DNA of 64,000 nucleotides from Vibrio pectenicida (GCA_024347015.1 AP024889.1:2790001-2854000); one strand, 5' to 3'. Counted from the stretch's first letter, positions 9,601 through 19,744 are shown. Notes: generated by a model from the letters alone, not told the origin. Numbers and translations: made by a program.

Positions 9601-11451
9601 ATGGATCAAAATCCGCAGTCACAGCTAAAACAACTTGTCATTAAAGGCAAGGAACAAGGCTATCTGACCTACGCAGAAGTAAATGATCACCTGCCTGCAG
9701 AAATCGTAGATTCTGAGCAGGTTGAAGATATCATCCAGATGATTAACGACATGGGCATTAGAGTCGTGGAAACCGCTCCTGATGCCGATGATCTAGCCCT
9801 AAATGATGATGATACGATTACTGATGAAGATGCCGCCGAAGCAGCCGCAGCAGCATTATCTAGCGTAGAAAATGAAATTGGCCGTACCACAGACCCAGTT
9901 CGCATGTACATGCGTGAGATGGGAACAGTAGAACTACTGACTCGTGAAGGCGAGATCGATATTGCCAAGCGTATTGAAGATGGTATTAACCAAGTTCAAA
10001 ATGCCGTAGCAGAGTATCCAGGAACTATTCCTTATATTCTTGAGCAATTCGATAAAGTTCAAGCTGAAGAATTGCGTCTTACTGATCTTATTACTGGATT
10101 CGTCGACCCTGATGCTGATGAAACAACAGCACCAACTGCAACGCACATAGGTTCAGAACTCGCTGAGTCGGACTTAGAAGACGAAGATGATGAAGATGAT
10201 GAAAAAGACAGTGACGAAGAGGAAGAGGAAGAAGAAACAGGTATTGATCCTGAACTCGCACTCGAAAAGTTCACCTCGCTGCGCAATACATTCCAAAACT
10301 ATCAGCTAGCTTGTAATGAGTATGGTAATGAAAGCCCTAAAGCTCAAATCGCTCATGAACTCGTTATAGATGTGTTTAAAGAATTCCGTCTTACACCAAA
10401 GCAGTTTGACTACTTAGTGGACGAGTTACGGACCTCTATGGAACGTGTACGCACTCAAGAGCGCTTAATCATGAAAGCGTCTGTTGAGTACGGGAAAATG
10501 CCGAAGAAGTCTTTTATCACACTCTTTACTGGCAATGAGTCCAGCGAAGCTTGGTTAGATGAAATTCTTTCTTCTGATAAACCCTACGCAGAAAAAATTC
10601 AGCGTAGTGAAGACGATATTCGCCGTTCAATCATGAAACTTAAGATGATTGAGGAAGAAACTTCTTTAACGGTTCAAAATATAAAAGACATCAGTCGTCG
10701 GATGTCAATCGGTGAAGCAAAAGCTCGTCGAGCGAAGAAAGAAATGGTTGAGGCTAACTTACGTCTCGTTATTTCCATCGCTAAAAAATACACTAACCGT
10801 GGCTTACAATTCTTGGATCTTATCCAAGAAGGTAATATCGGCTTGATGAAAGCTGTCGATAAGTTTGAATACCGCCGTGGTTACAAGTTTTCGACTTACG
10901 CAACCTGGTGGATTCGACAAGCAATCACTCGTTCCATTGCGGATCAAGCTCGCACCATACGTATTCCAGTACACATGATTGAGACGATCAACAAGCTAAA
11001 TCGTATCTCTCGCCAAATGTTACAGGAAATGGGTAGAGAGCCACTCCCAGAAGAGTTGGCAGAACGCATGCAAATGCCGGAAGATAAAATACGTAAGGTT
11101 CTAAAAATTGCGAAAGAGCCTATCTCAATGGAAACCCCTATTGGAGATGATGAAGATTCGCATTTAGGCGACTTTATCGAAGATACTACTTTAGAGCTCC
11201 CATTAGATTCAGCTACTTCTACGAGCTTGAAAGTTGCCACCAAAGACGTTTTGGCTGGCCTTACGCCACGTGAAGCTAAAGTACTTCGTATGCGATTTGG
11301 TATCGATATGAATACTGACCACACTCTTGAAGAAGTTGGAAAACAATTCGATGTGACTCGTGAGCGTATCCGTCAAATTGAAGCTAAAGCATTACGTAAG
11401 CTTCGTCACCCAAGTCGTTCAGAAACGCTACGCAGTTTCTTAGATGAATAA
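9601..11451 (+). CDS. rpoD: RNA polymerase primary sigma factor RpoD (sigma-70)
   Basis: Housekeeping sigma factor. The 616 residues show region 1.1 at the N-terminus, region 1.2 around [16 protein letters not shown], and a long non-conserved region. That region contains a strongly acidic tract (about residues 190-214, mostly Asp and Glu). Regions 2.1-2.4 include the core-binding and -10-reading helices ([20 protein letters not shown] and [17 protein letters not shown]). Region 4.2 has the -35-reading helix-turn-helix ([20 protein letters not shown]). It closes the rpsU-yqeY-dnaG-rpoD cluster and is followed by an intrinsic terminator at 11467-11494. Confidence 0.98.
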   Translation: MDQNPQSQLKQLVIKGKEQGYLTYAEVNDHLPAEIVDSEQVEDIIQMINDMGIRVVETAPDADDLALNDDDTITDEDAAEAAAAALSSVENEIGRTTDPVRMYMREMGTVELLTREGEIDIAKRIEDGINQVQNAVAEYPGTIPYILEQFDKVQAEELRLTDLITGFVDPDADETTAPTATHIGSELAESDLEDEDDEDDEKDSDEEEEEEETGIDPELALEKFTSLRNTFQNYQLACNEYGNESPKAQIAHELVIDVFKEFRLTPKQFDYLVDELRTSMERVRTQERLIMKASVEYGKMPKKSFITLFTGNESSEAWLDEILSSDKPYAEKIQRSEDDIRRSIMKLKMIEEETSLTVQNIKDISRRMSIGEAKARRAKKEMVEANLRLVISIAKKYTNRGLQFLDLIQEGNIGLMKAVDKFEYRRGYKFSTYATWWIRQAITRSIADQARTIRIPVHMIETINKLNRISRQMLQEMGREPLPEELAERMQMPEDKIRKVLKIAKEPISMETPIGDDEDSHLGDFIEDTTLELPLDSATSTSLKVATKDVLAGLTPREAKVLRMRFGIDMNTDHTLEEVGKQFDVTRERIRQIEAKALRKLRHPSRSETLRSFLDE

Positions 11452-11466
11452 TTAAACACCCTGATT

Positions 11467-11494
11467 AAAAGGCGAGCATTGACTCGCCTTTTTT
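11467..11494 (+). terminator. Intrinsic terminator after rpoD
   Basis: A 10-bp stem AAAAGGCGAG / CTCGCCTTTT with a 6-base loop, ending in a run of six T. It starts 16 bases after the rpoD stop and ends the macromolecular-synthesis cluster before the tRNA promoter. Confidence 0.9.
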
Positions 11495-11549
11495 GTAACC
11501 AAATGGTTTAAGTGGATAAAATATAGGCTAGTTTACCCTATATTGTATC

Positions 11550-11578
11550 TAGACAGCCCTATCATCATCCCCTATAAT
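11550..11578 (+). promoter_or_regulatory. Sigma-70 promoter of tRNA-Ile2
   Basis: TAGACA (11550-11555), a 17-base spacer and a perfect TATAAT (11573-11578), fifteen bases before the first base of the mature tRNA. One mismatch to the consensus -35, ideal spacing. The position fits a short tRNA leader. Confidence 0.8.
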
Positions 11579-11592
11579 CGTTGACCTACAAA

Positions 11593-11668
11593 GGCCCCTT
11601 AGCTCAGTGGTTAGAGCAGTCGACTCATAATCGATTGGTCCGCAGTTCAAATCTGCGAGGGGCCACCA
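11593..11668 (+). tRNA. ileX: tRNA-Ile2 (anticodon CAT, lysidine-modified)
   Basis: A 76-nt cloverleaf with encoded CCA; the acceptor arms GGCCCCT and AGGGGCC pair. The anticodon loop reads CTCATAA. The body is close to E. coli ileX, a minor isoleucine tRNA whose C34 is converted to lysidine by TilS to read AUA, and not to an initiator or elongator Met tRNA. It follows rpoD, the same neighbourhood as E. coli ileX. Confidence 0.93.
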
Positions 11669-11673
11669 AATAC

Positions 11674-11709
11674 AAAAAAGCCTGATGAGAATTCTCATCA
11701 GGCTTTTTT
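11674..11709. terminator. Bidirectional terminator between tRNA-Ile2 and djlA
   Basis: A perfect 36-base palindrome centred on GAATTC. Each arm is AAAAAAGCCTGATGAGAA, so both strands carry a GC-containing stem followed by six U. It serves the tRNA on the plus strand and djlA on the minus strand. Confidence 0.92.
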
Positions 11710-11741
11710 AATACGCTAGATTTCTACTAATTGCTTTTCGA

Positions 11742-12599
11742 TTAAAAGCCTTTTGCTTTTTTTATCAAATCATATGCACTTTGAATTTCCTGAGCCTTTT
11801 CTTTAGCAACATTCATCATCTCAGGTGGAAGCCCTTTTGCCATCAATTTATCAGGATGGTGCTCATTCATTAATTTTCGATGAGCACGCTTAACTGTTTT
11901 TGCATCCGCATTGCTATCTATGCCTAAAAGTTTATATGCATCACTGAGTTGATTAGCCGTAGAAGCCTGCTGCCAACCATCATTTGAACGATGAGACTGT
12001 CCACCTTTCGAATGACCTCCAAATGCCCCTCCATGCTGAAACCGAAAAGCAGCCTCTTGCATCTTTAAACGTTGCTCAAGTTGCTCGGAAGAAAAGCCTA
12101 GTCCACGAGCAACTTTATGTAGAACATCACGCTCACTAGGGTGGAGATCTCCATCAGCAAATGCTGCTGATATCTGCAATTCTAAAAAGAACTGCATTAA
12201 ATCAAATCGTTCTCCTGCAGAGATCCGCACGCGCTCTAAAACAGTTTCTAGAGGAAAGTCTCGCTCTTTACCTTCCCGGAATGCCTCTTGTGCCGCCCTG
12301 CGCAACTCACCATGAAGATTCATACGTTCCATCATAGTAGTCGCTAACTGAATTTCTTCTCGCGTCACCTGCCCTTTAGCTTTAGCCACATGTCCCATTA
12401 CGGCATATGCTGCTTTAAAAAATTCTGCCTGCCTCTCACCTTGACTAGGGCCAGAGCCAAAACCTGAATTAAAACCTGCCAACTTCAAACGACGAGCCTT
12501 ATCGAATTGGTGGCCTAAAAATAAACCAAAGATAGCACCAAATGGTCCTCCTACGAGAAAACCAAAAAAAGTGCCCAGTATTTTGCCAAAAATATGCAT
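11742..12599 (-). CDS. djlA: Membrane-anchored DnaJ-like co-chaperone DjlA
   Basis: Type III J-domain protein of the inner membrane that stimulates DnaK. The 285-residue protein has an N-terminal membrane segment rich in Gly and Phe (about 5-28, ILGTFFGFLVGGPFGAIFGL), typical of DjlA's dimerising anchor. A TerB-like helical domain follows (about 55-190). The C-terminal J domain (about 215-285) carries the invariant HPD in MNEHHPDKL. A Gly/His/Ser-rich linker (about 193-215) joins the last two. It is divergent from lptD, as in E. coli, but here its other side is rpoD and tRNA-Ile2, while rluA and rapA, its E. coli neighbours, lie near 61-64 kb. Confidence 0.95.
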   Translation of the reverse strand: MHIFGKILGTFFGFLVGGPFGAIFGLFLGHQFDKARRLKLAGFNSGFGSGPSQGERQAEFFKAAYAVMGHVAKAKGQVTREEIQLATTMMERMNLHGELRRAAQEAFREGKERDFPLETVLERVRISAGERFDLMQFFLELQISAAFADGDLHPSERDVLHKVARGLGFSSEQLEQRLKMQEAAFRFQHGGAFGGHSKGGQSHRSNDGWQQASTANQLSDAYKLLGIDSNADAKTVKRAHRKLMNEHHPDKLMAKGLPPEMMNVAKEKAQEIQSAYDLIKKAKGF

Positions 12600-12747
12600 T
12601 GTTTGCTCTCAATCTCTGAATTTTTTCTTCATAAAGCAGTCTGATAGTGCCGTAAGCTGTAAATTCCTTTATTATAAGGACCGTTTTATTTTACATTCGG
12701 TCATCTATTCACCGGATATATCAAGTTCAACAGGATAGTCAAACTCG

Positions 12748-15129
12748 ATGTCACGTTTTCCTCGCACCTTGTTAGCCACTTCAATTAGCGCCGCTCTTAT
12801 TATGCCTCTGGCTAAGGCTGAAGAGTCCACAGTGGACTCTTCACGAGAAATGCCATTTATTGGCCAATGTCAGACATTAGACCTCATTGACCAATGTTTG
12901 GTCAATGAGGTAGAGCCTGAAAACGCGAAACAACAACCTGTCAATATTGACGCGGACCATCTAGAAGCGATAAATGGTGATAAAGCGACTTACTCGGGCA
13001 ATGTTACCGTAATCCAAGGTAAAAAACGCATGAAAGCGGATAGTGCGACTGTCCATCAAAAAGATAATATCGTTGTAGCAGAAGGTAACGTCATATTTAG
13101 TGATGGCCAACTAAAGACCATCTCAGATAAAGCCGTGCATGAACTTAATACTGAAAAAGTGACACTAGAGAATACCAACTATAAGTTCTTATGTGAACCC
13201 GGTCGAGGAGAAGCGGTATATGTTGCCAAAACTGGCAAAGCAATATACGAAGTTGAAGATGGCACAATCACATCATGTCCTGAAGGAGATAGCTCTTGGC
13301 GTATGAGAGCATCAAGCATAGACATTGATCAGAACGAAGAAGAAGCCACTTTTTACAATCCACGCTTTGAGATTCAAAATATTCCCGTATTTTATCTACC
13401 CTTTCTGACTGTGCCAATAGGAGATACTCGTAAAACAGGCTTTCTCTACCCCACTGTTTCTTATGGTTCTAGCGATGGCTTCGAAATGGAAGTACCCATT
13501 TATTGGAACCTAGCACCGAATTACGATTTAAAAACGACAATTAAGTCTATGCAAAATCGTGGTACACAGCTTAATAGTGAATTCCGTTATTTGTCTGATT
13601 TGGGTTACAGTACAATTAAGTCAGAGTATTTACCAGACGATAAAAAATATCCAGAGCAAGGAGATCGCTGGGCAATGCAATGGCAGCATTCGGGCATTTA
13701 TCAAGAAAACTGGAAGTTTGAAACCGATTATTCAAAAGTCAGTGATATCAGATATTTTACCGACAATGGATCATCCATAGGCAATCAGTCTGACGGGCAA
13801 TTGCTCCAAGAAGCCGTTGCGACATATCGCTCATCAAACTGGGATGCCTCTATCCTTACTCGTGATTTCCAACTTTTAACCGAAAGCAGCAACACACCGT
13901 ACCGACTTTTACCGCAGCTTGAGTTTAATTATTACGCACCAGAAGTAATGCGATACCTTGATTTTGACCTAACAAGTCATATTTCTCAATTTGATACCGA
14001 TGATCCAGAAAAACCATCCGCCACCCGGCTTCATGTAGAACCTGGTTTGAAGGTACCCCTTGGTACATCCTGGGGCACTTGGACAACAGAAGCACGATTA
14101 CTTGGTACTTATTATCAACAAGATCTAAAGAGTTTGAATCTAGCTGAGCTATCCAGCGAGGGGTACAATTTAAAAGAGTCGACTTCTCGTGTGATTCCTG
14201 AGTTCCGGAGCCATGCTGGTATTACACTCGAACGTGATAGTGTTGTTTTCGATAACTACACGCAGACGCTAGAGCCCCAAGTCCAGTATCTCTATGTTCC
14301 TGAAAAAGATCAAAGCGATATTTACCTGTATGACACGACCTTGTTACAAACCGACTACTACGGACTTTTTCGTAGCCGTAAATACAGTGGTGTAGATCGC
14401 ATAGCAGCGGCTAATCAGTTTAGTTATGGAGCCTCCACTCGATTTTTTGACAATCAATATAAAGAAAGGTTGAATATTTCCTTTGGCCAGATTTTCTACC
14501 TCGATAAGGACACCAAAAATTCAACCTTAACTGACGAAAAAAACAAATCTAATTACTCAGCTTGGGCAATTGAGATGGATTTTAACTATGATGATTACCT
14601 GTTTTACCATGGTGGCCTACAGTATGATATTGATACCAGTGAACTCCAACTCGGTAATAGCACTCTTGAGTATCGTTTTGGCAAAGGTTACATCCAAGGA
14701 AACTATCGCTACGTAACCCGTGAATATATAGAAAATACTCTTGGTAATATTAACGATTTAAACTCTATTACAGAAAATGGCATATCCCAAGCTGGGTTGC
14801 TTGCTAGCTATCAGCTAACTCGGAAATGGAGCGCTAGTGGGCAATATTTCTATGATCTTACCACTGAAAATTCACTTGAGTGGTTGGCAGGGATAAACTA
14901 TCGATCAGACTGTTGGTATATTGGCTTTAATTATAGTAATCAGCTAAAGAGTTGGGCACCTGATTTCTCAAGTTACCCAAATTCTACGCCAACTTATGAA
15001 AACAACTTTAGTGTTAGCTTTGGTATTATCGGGTTTGGTACAAATATAGGTTCCGACTCAGGCGCTACGGGAACTACAGGAGCTAATAACTCTCTTAGCT
15101 ACGGTAGACCATTTTTCTTAAACAACTAA
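12748..15129 (+). CDS. lptD: LPS-assembly outer membrane protein LptD
   Basis: Outer-membrane beta-barrel that, with the lipoprotein LptE, inserts lipopolysaccharide into the outer leaflet. The 793-residue protein has a Sec signal (about 1-24, cut after PLAKA). The periplasmic LptA-like beta-jellyroll spans about 62-190 (NIDADHLEAINGDKATYSGNVTV), and a C-terminal barrel ends in ...YGRPFFLNN. Cysteines are seen at about 41, 50, 148, 176 and 722. E. coli LptD has a pair near the N-terminus and jellyroll and an adjacent Cys-Cys late in the barrel; here the late site is a single Cys in RSDCWYIGF. It leads lptD-surA-pdxA-rsmA, and SurA is its chaperone. Confidence 0.96.
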   Translation: MSRFPRTLLATSISAALIMPLAKAEESTVDSSREMPFIGQCQTLDLIDQCLVNEVEPENAKQQPVNIDADHLEAINGDKATYSGNVTVIQGKKRMKADSATVHQKDNIVVAEGNVIFSDGQLKTISDKAVHELNTEKVTLENTNYKFLCEPGRGEAVYVAKTGKAIYEVEDGTITSCPEGDSSWRMRASSIDIDQNEEEATFYNPRFEIQNIPVFYLPFLTVPIGDTRKTGFLYPTVSYGSSDGFEMEVPIYWNLAPNYDLKTTIKSMQNRGTQLNSEFRYLSDLGYSTIKSEYLPDDKKYPEQGDRWAMQWQHSGIYQENWKFETDYSKVSDIRYFTDNGSSIGNQSDGQLLQEAVATYRSSNWDASILTRDFQLLTESSNTPYRLLPQLEFNYYAPEVMRYLDFDLTSHISQFDTDDPEKPSATRLHVEPGLKVPLGTSWGTWTTEARLLGTYYQQDLKSLNLAELSSEGYNLKESTSRVIPEFRSHAGITLERDSVVFDNYTQTLEPQVQYLYVPEKDQSDIYLYDTTLLQTDYYGLFRSRKYSGVDRIAAANQFSYGASTRFFDNQYKERLNISFGQIFYLDKDTKNSTLTDEKNKSNYSAWAIEMDFNYDDYLFYHGGLQYDIDTSELQLGNSTLEYRFGKGYIQGNYRYVTREYIENTLGNINDLNSITENGISQAGLLASYQLTRKWSASGQYFYDLTTENSLEWLAGINYRSDCWYIGFNYSNQLKSWAPDFSSYPNSTPTYENNFSVSFGIIGFGTNIGSDSGATGTTGANNSLSYGRPFFLNN

Positions 15130-15180
15130 TTATAAAGCCTACAGTCAGAGACGCAGGCAAGACTATTTACAGGTAATTCA

Positions 15181-16476
15181 ATGAAACTTTGGAAGAAAAT
15201 CTGGCTTGGGCTTTTAATCGTCACTCAATGCTCAGTAGCCCAAGCAAAACCAACTGAATTAGATAAAGTTGCTATCATTGTTAACAGTGGTGTAGTGCTA
15301 CAAAGTGATATCGAAACATCAATGAAAACAATTCGTGCCAATGCGAAAGAAAACCAACAAACACTGCCAGATGATAATACGTTACGCGAACAAGTAACAG
15401 AAAAGTTGATTGTCGACACAATACAGCAGCAGGAAGCAGAAAGAATTGGCGTACGTATTGATGATAACCGTCTAAACGAAGCTATCGAAGAAATTGCTAA
15501 AAATAACCAACAAACCACCAAGCAGCTAAACGCATCAATAGCGGAAGAAGGCCTAAGTTACGCTCAGTTTAGAGAACAAATTCGCAAAGAAATAGCAGCT
15601 AATGAAGCTCGTAATGCTTTAGTTCGTCGCCGTATCAATATACTACCAGCGGAGGTAGACAACTTAGCCAATATTTTAGCTAAGGAAACTAACGCAACTG
15701 TGCAATATAAAGTGGGCCATATTCAACTACGAGTCGAGGAAGGTCAAAATAAGGCAGAGATTGAAGAGAAAGCGAATCAAATTGTTAAAGAGCTTAACGA
15801 AGGAGCAGATTTCAGCACCATGGCCTACGCCTATTCAAAAGGTCCTAAAGCGCTACAAGGCGGAAGTTGGGACTGGATGCGTAAAGAAGAAATGCCCACT
15901 ATATTTGCCGATCAAATCAAACTACAAAATAAAGGCAGTATCATTGGCCCATTTCGCAGTGGTATTGGCTTCCACATATTGAAGATTGAAGATGTAAAAG
16001 GTTTAGAGACAGTAGCCGTTACTGAAATACAGGCGCGGCATATCCTTATCAAGCCAACCGTCATTCTCAGTGATGATGGGGTCAAGAAAGAATTGCTTGA
16101 AATCACTCATCGAATTGAGTCTGGCGAAGCAACATTTGGAGAAATGGCACAACAATACAGCCAAGATCCTGGCTCGGCCGCTCAACAAGGAGAGTTAGGC
16201 TATCAAACATCAGATATCTACGTACCTGAATTCAAGCATCAAATAGACACTCTCCGCCTTGGCCAAATCAGTGAACCTTTTAAAACTGTTCACGGTTGGC
16301 ACATTGTTGAGGTGATGGACAAAAGAGAAGTAGACCGCACTGACTCAGCTCTGAAAAATAAAGCATATCGTATTATTTTTAATCGTAAATTCAATGAAGA
16401 AGCTAGTGCCTGGTTACAGGAAATAAGAGCTAGTGCTTTCGTGGAAGTCATTAAGGATGCTCAAGATGACGATTAG
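15181..16476 (+). CDS. surA: Periplasmic peptidyl-prolyl isomerase and chaperone SurA
   Basis: Delivers outer-membrane proteins, including LptD, to the Bam complex. The 431-residue protein has a signal peptide (about 1-22, ending TQCSVAQAK). An N-terminal chaperone domain starts at [20 protein letters not shown]. Two parvulin domains follow, around residues 175-275 (VGHIQLRV...GGSWDWMR...[15 protein letters not shown]) and 285-385 (ARHILIKP...GELGYQT...[14 protein letters not shown]). A C-terminal helix completes the chaperone module. It begins about 50 bp after lptD and overlaps the start of pdxA, an arrangement shared with E. coli. Confidence 0.97.
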   Translation: MKLWKKIWLGLLIVTQCSVAQAKPTELDKVAIIVNSGVVLQSDIETSMKTIRANAKENQQTLPDDNTLREQVTEKLIVDTIQQQEAERIGVRIDDNRLNEAIEEIAKNNQQTTKQLNASIAEEGLSYAQFREQIRKEIAANEARNALVRRRINILPAEVDNLANILAKETNATVQYKVGHIQLRVEEGQNKAEIEEKANQIVKELNEGADFSTMAYAYSKGPKALQGGSWDWMRKEEMPTIFADQIKLQNKGSIIGPFRSGIGFHILKIEDVKGLETVAVTEIQARHILIKPTVILSDDGVKKELLEITHRIESGEATFGEMAQQYSQDPGSAAQQGELGYQTSDIYVPEFKHQIDTLRLGQISEPFKTVHGWHIVEVMDKREVDRTDSALKNKAYRIIFNRKFNEEASAWLQEIRASAFVEVIKDAQDDD

Positions 16477-17458
16477 GCGAATCATAGTCACTACTGGAGA
16501 GCCAGCAGGAATTGGGCCTGATCTCGCCGTATCTCTCGCTAAAAAGGACTGGCCGCATCAGGTAGTCATATGTGCTGATAAAAATATGCTTAAGCAGCGT
16601 GCGAACCAGCTTAATGTTGAAATAAAACTGATTGACTATGACTCATCGGCACAAGCACTACCGCAGCAAGCGGGAACTATGATAATCGAGCATCTGCCGC
16701 TAGACTCAACTGTAGTACCTGGCTGTTTAGATACTAATAATAGTCAGTATGTTCTCAACACCTTAAAACGTGCAGGTTTAGGATGTTTAAGCGGTGAATT
16801 TGATGCTTTAGTTACTGGACCGGTGCATAAAAGCATCCTGAATAAATCTGGGGTAACCTTCAGTGGCCATACGGAGTATTTTGCCGAGCTTTCAAACACA
16901 CCTTTAGTAGTTATGATGCTCGCAACAGAAGGGCTAAAAGTTGCATTAGCAACAACTCATATTGCGCTAGCTGATGTCTCGCAAGCCATTACTGTCGATA
17001 GGCTGAAAAATATCATCTGCATTCTACACAAAGATTTGATCAAAAAATTTGCGATCTCATCACCTAAAATATATGTCTGTGGATTAAACCCTCATGCTGG
17101 TGAAGATGGCTGCTTAGGTAAAGAAGAAATCGAAACCATTACGCCTACACTTGAGCAACTTCGTCTAGAAAACGGTATTGAGCTTATAGGGCCGCTGCCA
17201 GCTGATACTATATTTAACCCAAAATACCTTGCTAAAGCAGATGCAATACTAGGAATGTACCATGATCAAGTGCTTCCCGTGTTAAAATATAAAGGATTTG
17301 GTAACTCAGTGAATATCACGTTAGGTTTACCTTTTATCAGAACATCCGTTGATCACGGTACAGCATTAGACTTAGCAGGGACAGGGCATGCTGATACAGG
17401 AAGTTTTACAGCAGCACTGGCTCAAGCAATAGAGCTTGTCGAAAATAAAATTAGTTAA
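16466..17458 (+). CDS. pdxA: 4-hydroxythreonine-4-phosphate dehydrogenase PdxA
   Basis: NAD-dependent step of the DXP-dependent pyridoxal phosphate pathway, oxidising 4-phosphohydroxy-threonine. The 330-residue protein begins [20 protein letters not shown], a standard PdxA start. It contains [12 protein letters not shown], the metal-ligand His in [11 protein letters not shown], and the late block [20 protein letters not shown] with another conserved His, followed by [14 protein letters not shown]. The ATG at 16466 overlaps the surA stop by 11 bases. The frame is open further upstream to 16433, but that would extend beyond the family N-terminus. Confidence 0.96.
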   Translation: MTIRRIIVTTGEPAGIGPDLAVSLAKKDWPHQVVICADKNMLKQRANQLNVEIKLIDYDSSAQALPQQAGTMIIEHLPLDSTVVPGCLDTNNSQYVLNTLKRAGLGCLSGEFDALVTGPVHKSILNKSGVTFSGHTEYFAELSNTPLVVMMLATEGLKVALATTHIALADVSQAITVDRLKNIICILHKDLIKKFAISSPKIYVCGLNPHAGEDGCLGKEEIETITPTLEQLRLENGIELIGPLPADTIFNPKYLAKADAILGMYHDQVLPVLKYKGFGNSVNITLGLPFIRTSVDHGTALDLAGTGHADTGSFTAALAQAIELVENKIS

Positions 17459-17470
17459 CTTGAGAAAAAT

Positions 17471-18277
17471 ATGAGAAATGATGTCCATTTAGGACACAAA
17501 GCCAGAAAACGCTTTGGTCAAAACTTCTTAAACGATCCGTACATCATTGATGGAATCGTCTCTGCAATCAACCCTCAACCAGGCCAAAATCTGGTTGAAA
17601 TAGGCCCAGGGTTAGGTGCTATTACTGAGCCTGTTGGCCGCGAAGTCGATAGTTTTACAGTGATCGAACTTGATCGCGATCTTGCTGAACGGCTAAGACG
17701 TCATCCAGAACTCTCAAAAAAACTTACCATTTATGAAGGCGACGCGATGCGATTTGACTTCACACAACTGGTAAAACCAAATAATAGGCTACGTATATTT
17801 GGCAATTTGCCTTACAATATTTCCACACCTCTTATGTTCCACCTGTTTGAATACCATAAAGATATTCAAGATATGCATTTCATGTTGCAAAAAGAAGTTG
17901 TTAACCGATTAGCAGCAGGACCAGGGACAAAGGCATATGGCCGCCTGACTGTGATGGCTCAGTACTATTGTAAGATTGTTCCTGTCTTGGAAGTCCCGCC
18001 AACAGCATTTATCCCGCCACCAAAAGTTGATTCGGCTGTCGTTCGTCTTTCGCCATACGAGACACTTCCCTATCCCGCCACTAATCTAAATTGGTTAGAA
18101 AGGGTTTGTAGAGAAGGCTTTAACCAAAGACGTAAAACAGTACGAAACTGTTTTAAGTCTCTAGCCAGTGCAGAAGTTTTAGAGCAACTTGGTATTAATC
18201 CAAGTATGCGACCAGAAAATTTAACCCTGGAGCAATTTGTCGATTTGGCTAACTGGCTGGACGCAAATTCCAAATAA
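17471..18277 (+). CDS. rsmA: 16S rRNA (adenine(1518)-N6/adenine(1519)-N6)-dimethyltransferase RsmA (KsgA)
   Basis: Dimethylates the two adjacent adenosines in the 3'-terminal hairpin of 16S rRNA, a late step of 30S biogenesis. The 268-residue protein shows [18 protein letters not shown], the SAM-binding [13 protein letters not shown], and the catalytic motif [10 protein letters not shown] of N6-adenine methyltransferases. The C-terminal helical part contains [13 protein letters not shown]. Loss causes kasugamycin resistance in relatives. It starts 12 bases after pdxA, so the two are co-transcribed. The stop is followed within ten bases by an intrinsic terminator. Confidence 0.97.
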   Translation: MRNDVHLGHKARKRFGQNFLNDPYIIDGIVSAINPQPGQNLVEIGPGLGAITEPVGREVDSFTVIELDRDLAERLRRHPELSKKLTIYEGDAMRFDFTQLVKPNNRLRIFGNLPYNISTPLMFHLFEYHKDIQDMHFMLQKEVVNRLAAGPGTKAYGRLTVMAQYYCKIVPVLEVPPTAFIPPPKVDSAVVRLSPYETLPYPATNLNWLERVCREGFNQRRKTVRNCFKSLASAEVLEQLGINPSMRPENLTLEQFVDLANWLDANSK

Positions 18278-18286
18278 TCCACATAT

Positions 18287-18326
18287 AATTAGAGTTGTAA
18301 TATATAAATAGACAACTCTAATTTTT
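18287..18326 (+). terminator. Intrinsic terminator between rsmA and apaG
   Basis: A 12-bp stem AATTAGAGTTGT (18287-18298) pairs with ACAACTCTAATT (18312-18323) across a 13-base AT loop, followed by TTT. It separates the lptD-surA-pdxA-rsmA group from apaG-apaH, which E. coli reads as one cluster. Confidence 0.8.
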
Positions 18327-18348
18327 GACTTATACGCAGGAGTCCCTT

Positions 18349-18726
18349 ATGGAATCAACCCCTTGTATTAAAGTCCAAGTTCATACCAAATATATATCAG
18401 ACCAGTCCCAACCTGATGAAAAACACTACGTCTTCGCTTACGTCATCACTATCAAAAACTTAAGTAACCAAACAGTACAACTCATCAGTCGTCGCTGGTT
18501 AATTACCGATGCTAATGGGAAACAGATGACAATTGAAGGTGATGGTGTAGTCGGCCAGCAACCATTTATCTCCGGAACAGACGAATACACTTATAGCAGT
18601 GGAACCGCTATTGAAACTCCAGTTGGAGTTATGCAAGGTCAGTATATTTTACTGGATGAAAAAGGTAAGGAATTCATCACCGAAATCGAACCATTTCGTC
18701 TCGCATTACCTAACATTTTAAATTAA
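18349..18726 (+). CDS. apaG: ApaG domain protein, Co2+/Mg2+ efflux-associated
   Basis: Small fibronectin-III-like protein of 125 residues, linked to cobalt/magnesium resistance in enterobacteria; its biochemical role is not settled. Family blocks are [29 protein letters not shown], then [12 protein letters not shown] and [23 protein letters not shown] ribosome site lies seven bases before the ATG at 18349, which decides this start over the in-frame one at 18325, which lies inside the upstream terminator. It precedes apaH by about 20 bp and is conserved with it. Confidence 0.95.
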   Translation: MESTPCIKVQVHTKYISDQSQPDEKHYVFAYVITIKNLSNQTVQLISRRWLITDANGKQMTIEGDGVVGQQPFISGTDEYTYSSGTAIETPVGVMQGQYILLDEKGKEFITEIEPFRLALPNILN

Positions 18727-18745
18727 CTACAACGTAGGATTTGTT

Positions 18746-19561
18746 GTGTCCAATTACATTGTCGGTGATATTCAAGGCTGTTTCGATGAATTAAAGTTAT
18801 TGCTCAAACAGGCCAAATTTAACCCAGATTCAGATATCCTCTGGGTCGCGGGAGATCTCGTTGCTCGCGGCCCTAAATCACTAGAAACATTAAAGTTTAT
18901 AAAAAGCTTAGGCAGTAGCGCAAGAGTCGTACTCGGCAACCATGATTTACACCTTCTTGGTGTTTTTTTAGAAGTCCATGCCCCTAAGAAAAAAGACAAA
19001 ACTACTGCTATTATCGAGTCTTGTGAGTGCAACGAGCTATTAGAATGGCTGCGTCATCAACCACTACTAGCAGAACATGATGAGTTTGTTGTCTGTCATG
19101 CAGGCATAACTCCTCAATGGTCGTTATCAAAAGCCAGAAGTTGTGCTCGTGAGGTTGAAACAATCCTTAAAAGTAATCAGTGGCCTTGGCTGGTTGAAAA
19201 TATGTACGATAACCAACCAAGCACATGGTGCAATGATCTTAAGGGTATTGAACGATATCGCTATATCATAAATGCTTTCACTAGAATGAGATATTGCTTT
19301 CCCGATGGCAGCTTAGATATGGAATGTAAGCACCCTCCAATTGAAATGGATGAAAGTACTTTAAAACCTTGGTTTGAACTCAAATTCCACAAAAAAATTA
19401 AAAAAACTATTTTATTTGGTCACTGGGCAGCACTTGAAGGTTATAAGGGCAAGCGAGTTATTGGTCTTGATACTGGCTGCGTATGGGGAGGTCGTCTAAC
19501 CATGATTAGATGGGAGGATAGGAAGTACTTTTCTCAGCCGAACATATCACTTAAAGACTAA
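18746..19561 (+). CDS. apaH: Symmetrical bis(5'-nucleosyl)-tetraphosphatase ApaH
   Basis: Hydrolyses Ap4A to two ADP and can remove Np4 caps from RNA. The 271-residue protein has the calcineurin-like phosphoesterase motifs in order: YIVGDIQGCFDEL (metal Asp, His position replaced by Gln as usual in ApaH), WVAGDLVARGPKS, VLGNHDLHLLG, a later HAGITPQWS, and FGHWAALEGYKG. The start codon is GTG with TAGGA about seven bases upstream. It converges on the rRNA operon, ending about 80 bp from tRNA-Asp, so the rrn terminator lies between. Confidence 0.96.
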   Translation: MSNYIVGDIQGCFDELKLLLKQAKFNPDSDILWVAGDLVARGPKSLETLKFIKSLGSSARVVLGNHDLHLLGVFLEVHAPKKKDKTTAIIESCECNELLEWLRHQPLLAEHDEFVVCHAGITPQWSLSKARSCAREVETILKSNQWPWLVENMYDNQPSTWCNDLKGIERYRYIINAFTRMRYCFPDGSLDMECKHPPIEMDESTLKPWFELKFHKKIKKTILFGHWAALEGYKGKRVIGLDTGCVWGGRLTMIRWEDRKYFSQPNISLKD

Positions 19562-19601
19562 TAAACATATACTTGTATTCTGCCTAGAACTTTAAATAAA
19601 C

Positions 19602-19629
19602 AAAAAACCCCAGCATTGCTGCTGGGGTT
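19602..19629 (-). terminator. Terminator of the left rRNA operon
   Basis: On the minus strand a 10-bp stem AACCCCAGCA / TGCTGGGGTT with a 4-base loop is followed by T-rich sequence (six A on the plus strand, 19602-19607). It lies ten bases after the tRNA-Asp CCA and ends the rRNA transcript. Confidence 0.88.
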
Positions 19630-19638
19630 GAGAAGAAT

Positions 19639-19715
19639 TGGCGGAGCGGACGGGACTCGAACCCGCGACCCCCGGCGTGACAGGCCGGTATTCTAACCAA
19701 CTGAACTACCGCTCC
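19639..19715 (-). tRNA. tRNA-Asp (anticodon GTC)
   Basis: A 77-nt cloverleaf with encoded CCA; the acceptor GGAGCGG pairs with CCGCTCC. The anticodon loop reads CTGTCAC. It lies about 30 bp downstream of the 5S gene, so it is the distal tRNA of the left rrn operon. The right operon has no such tRNA. Confidence 0.95.
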
Positions 19716-19744
19716 GCACTGGTTAGACTGTATGTCTAAATTTG

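Noticed and set aside
10059..10286. A serine-rich minus-strand frame within rpoD
   Set aside because: It is the complement of the acidic Asp/Glu tract of sigma-70 and has no start signals.
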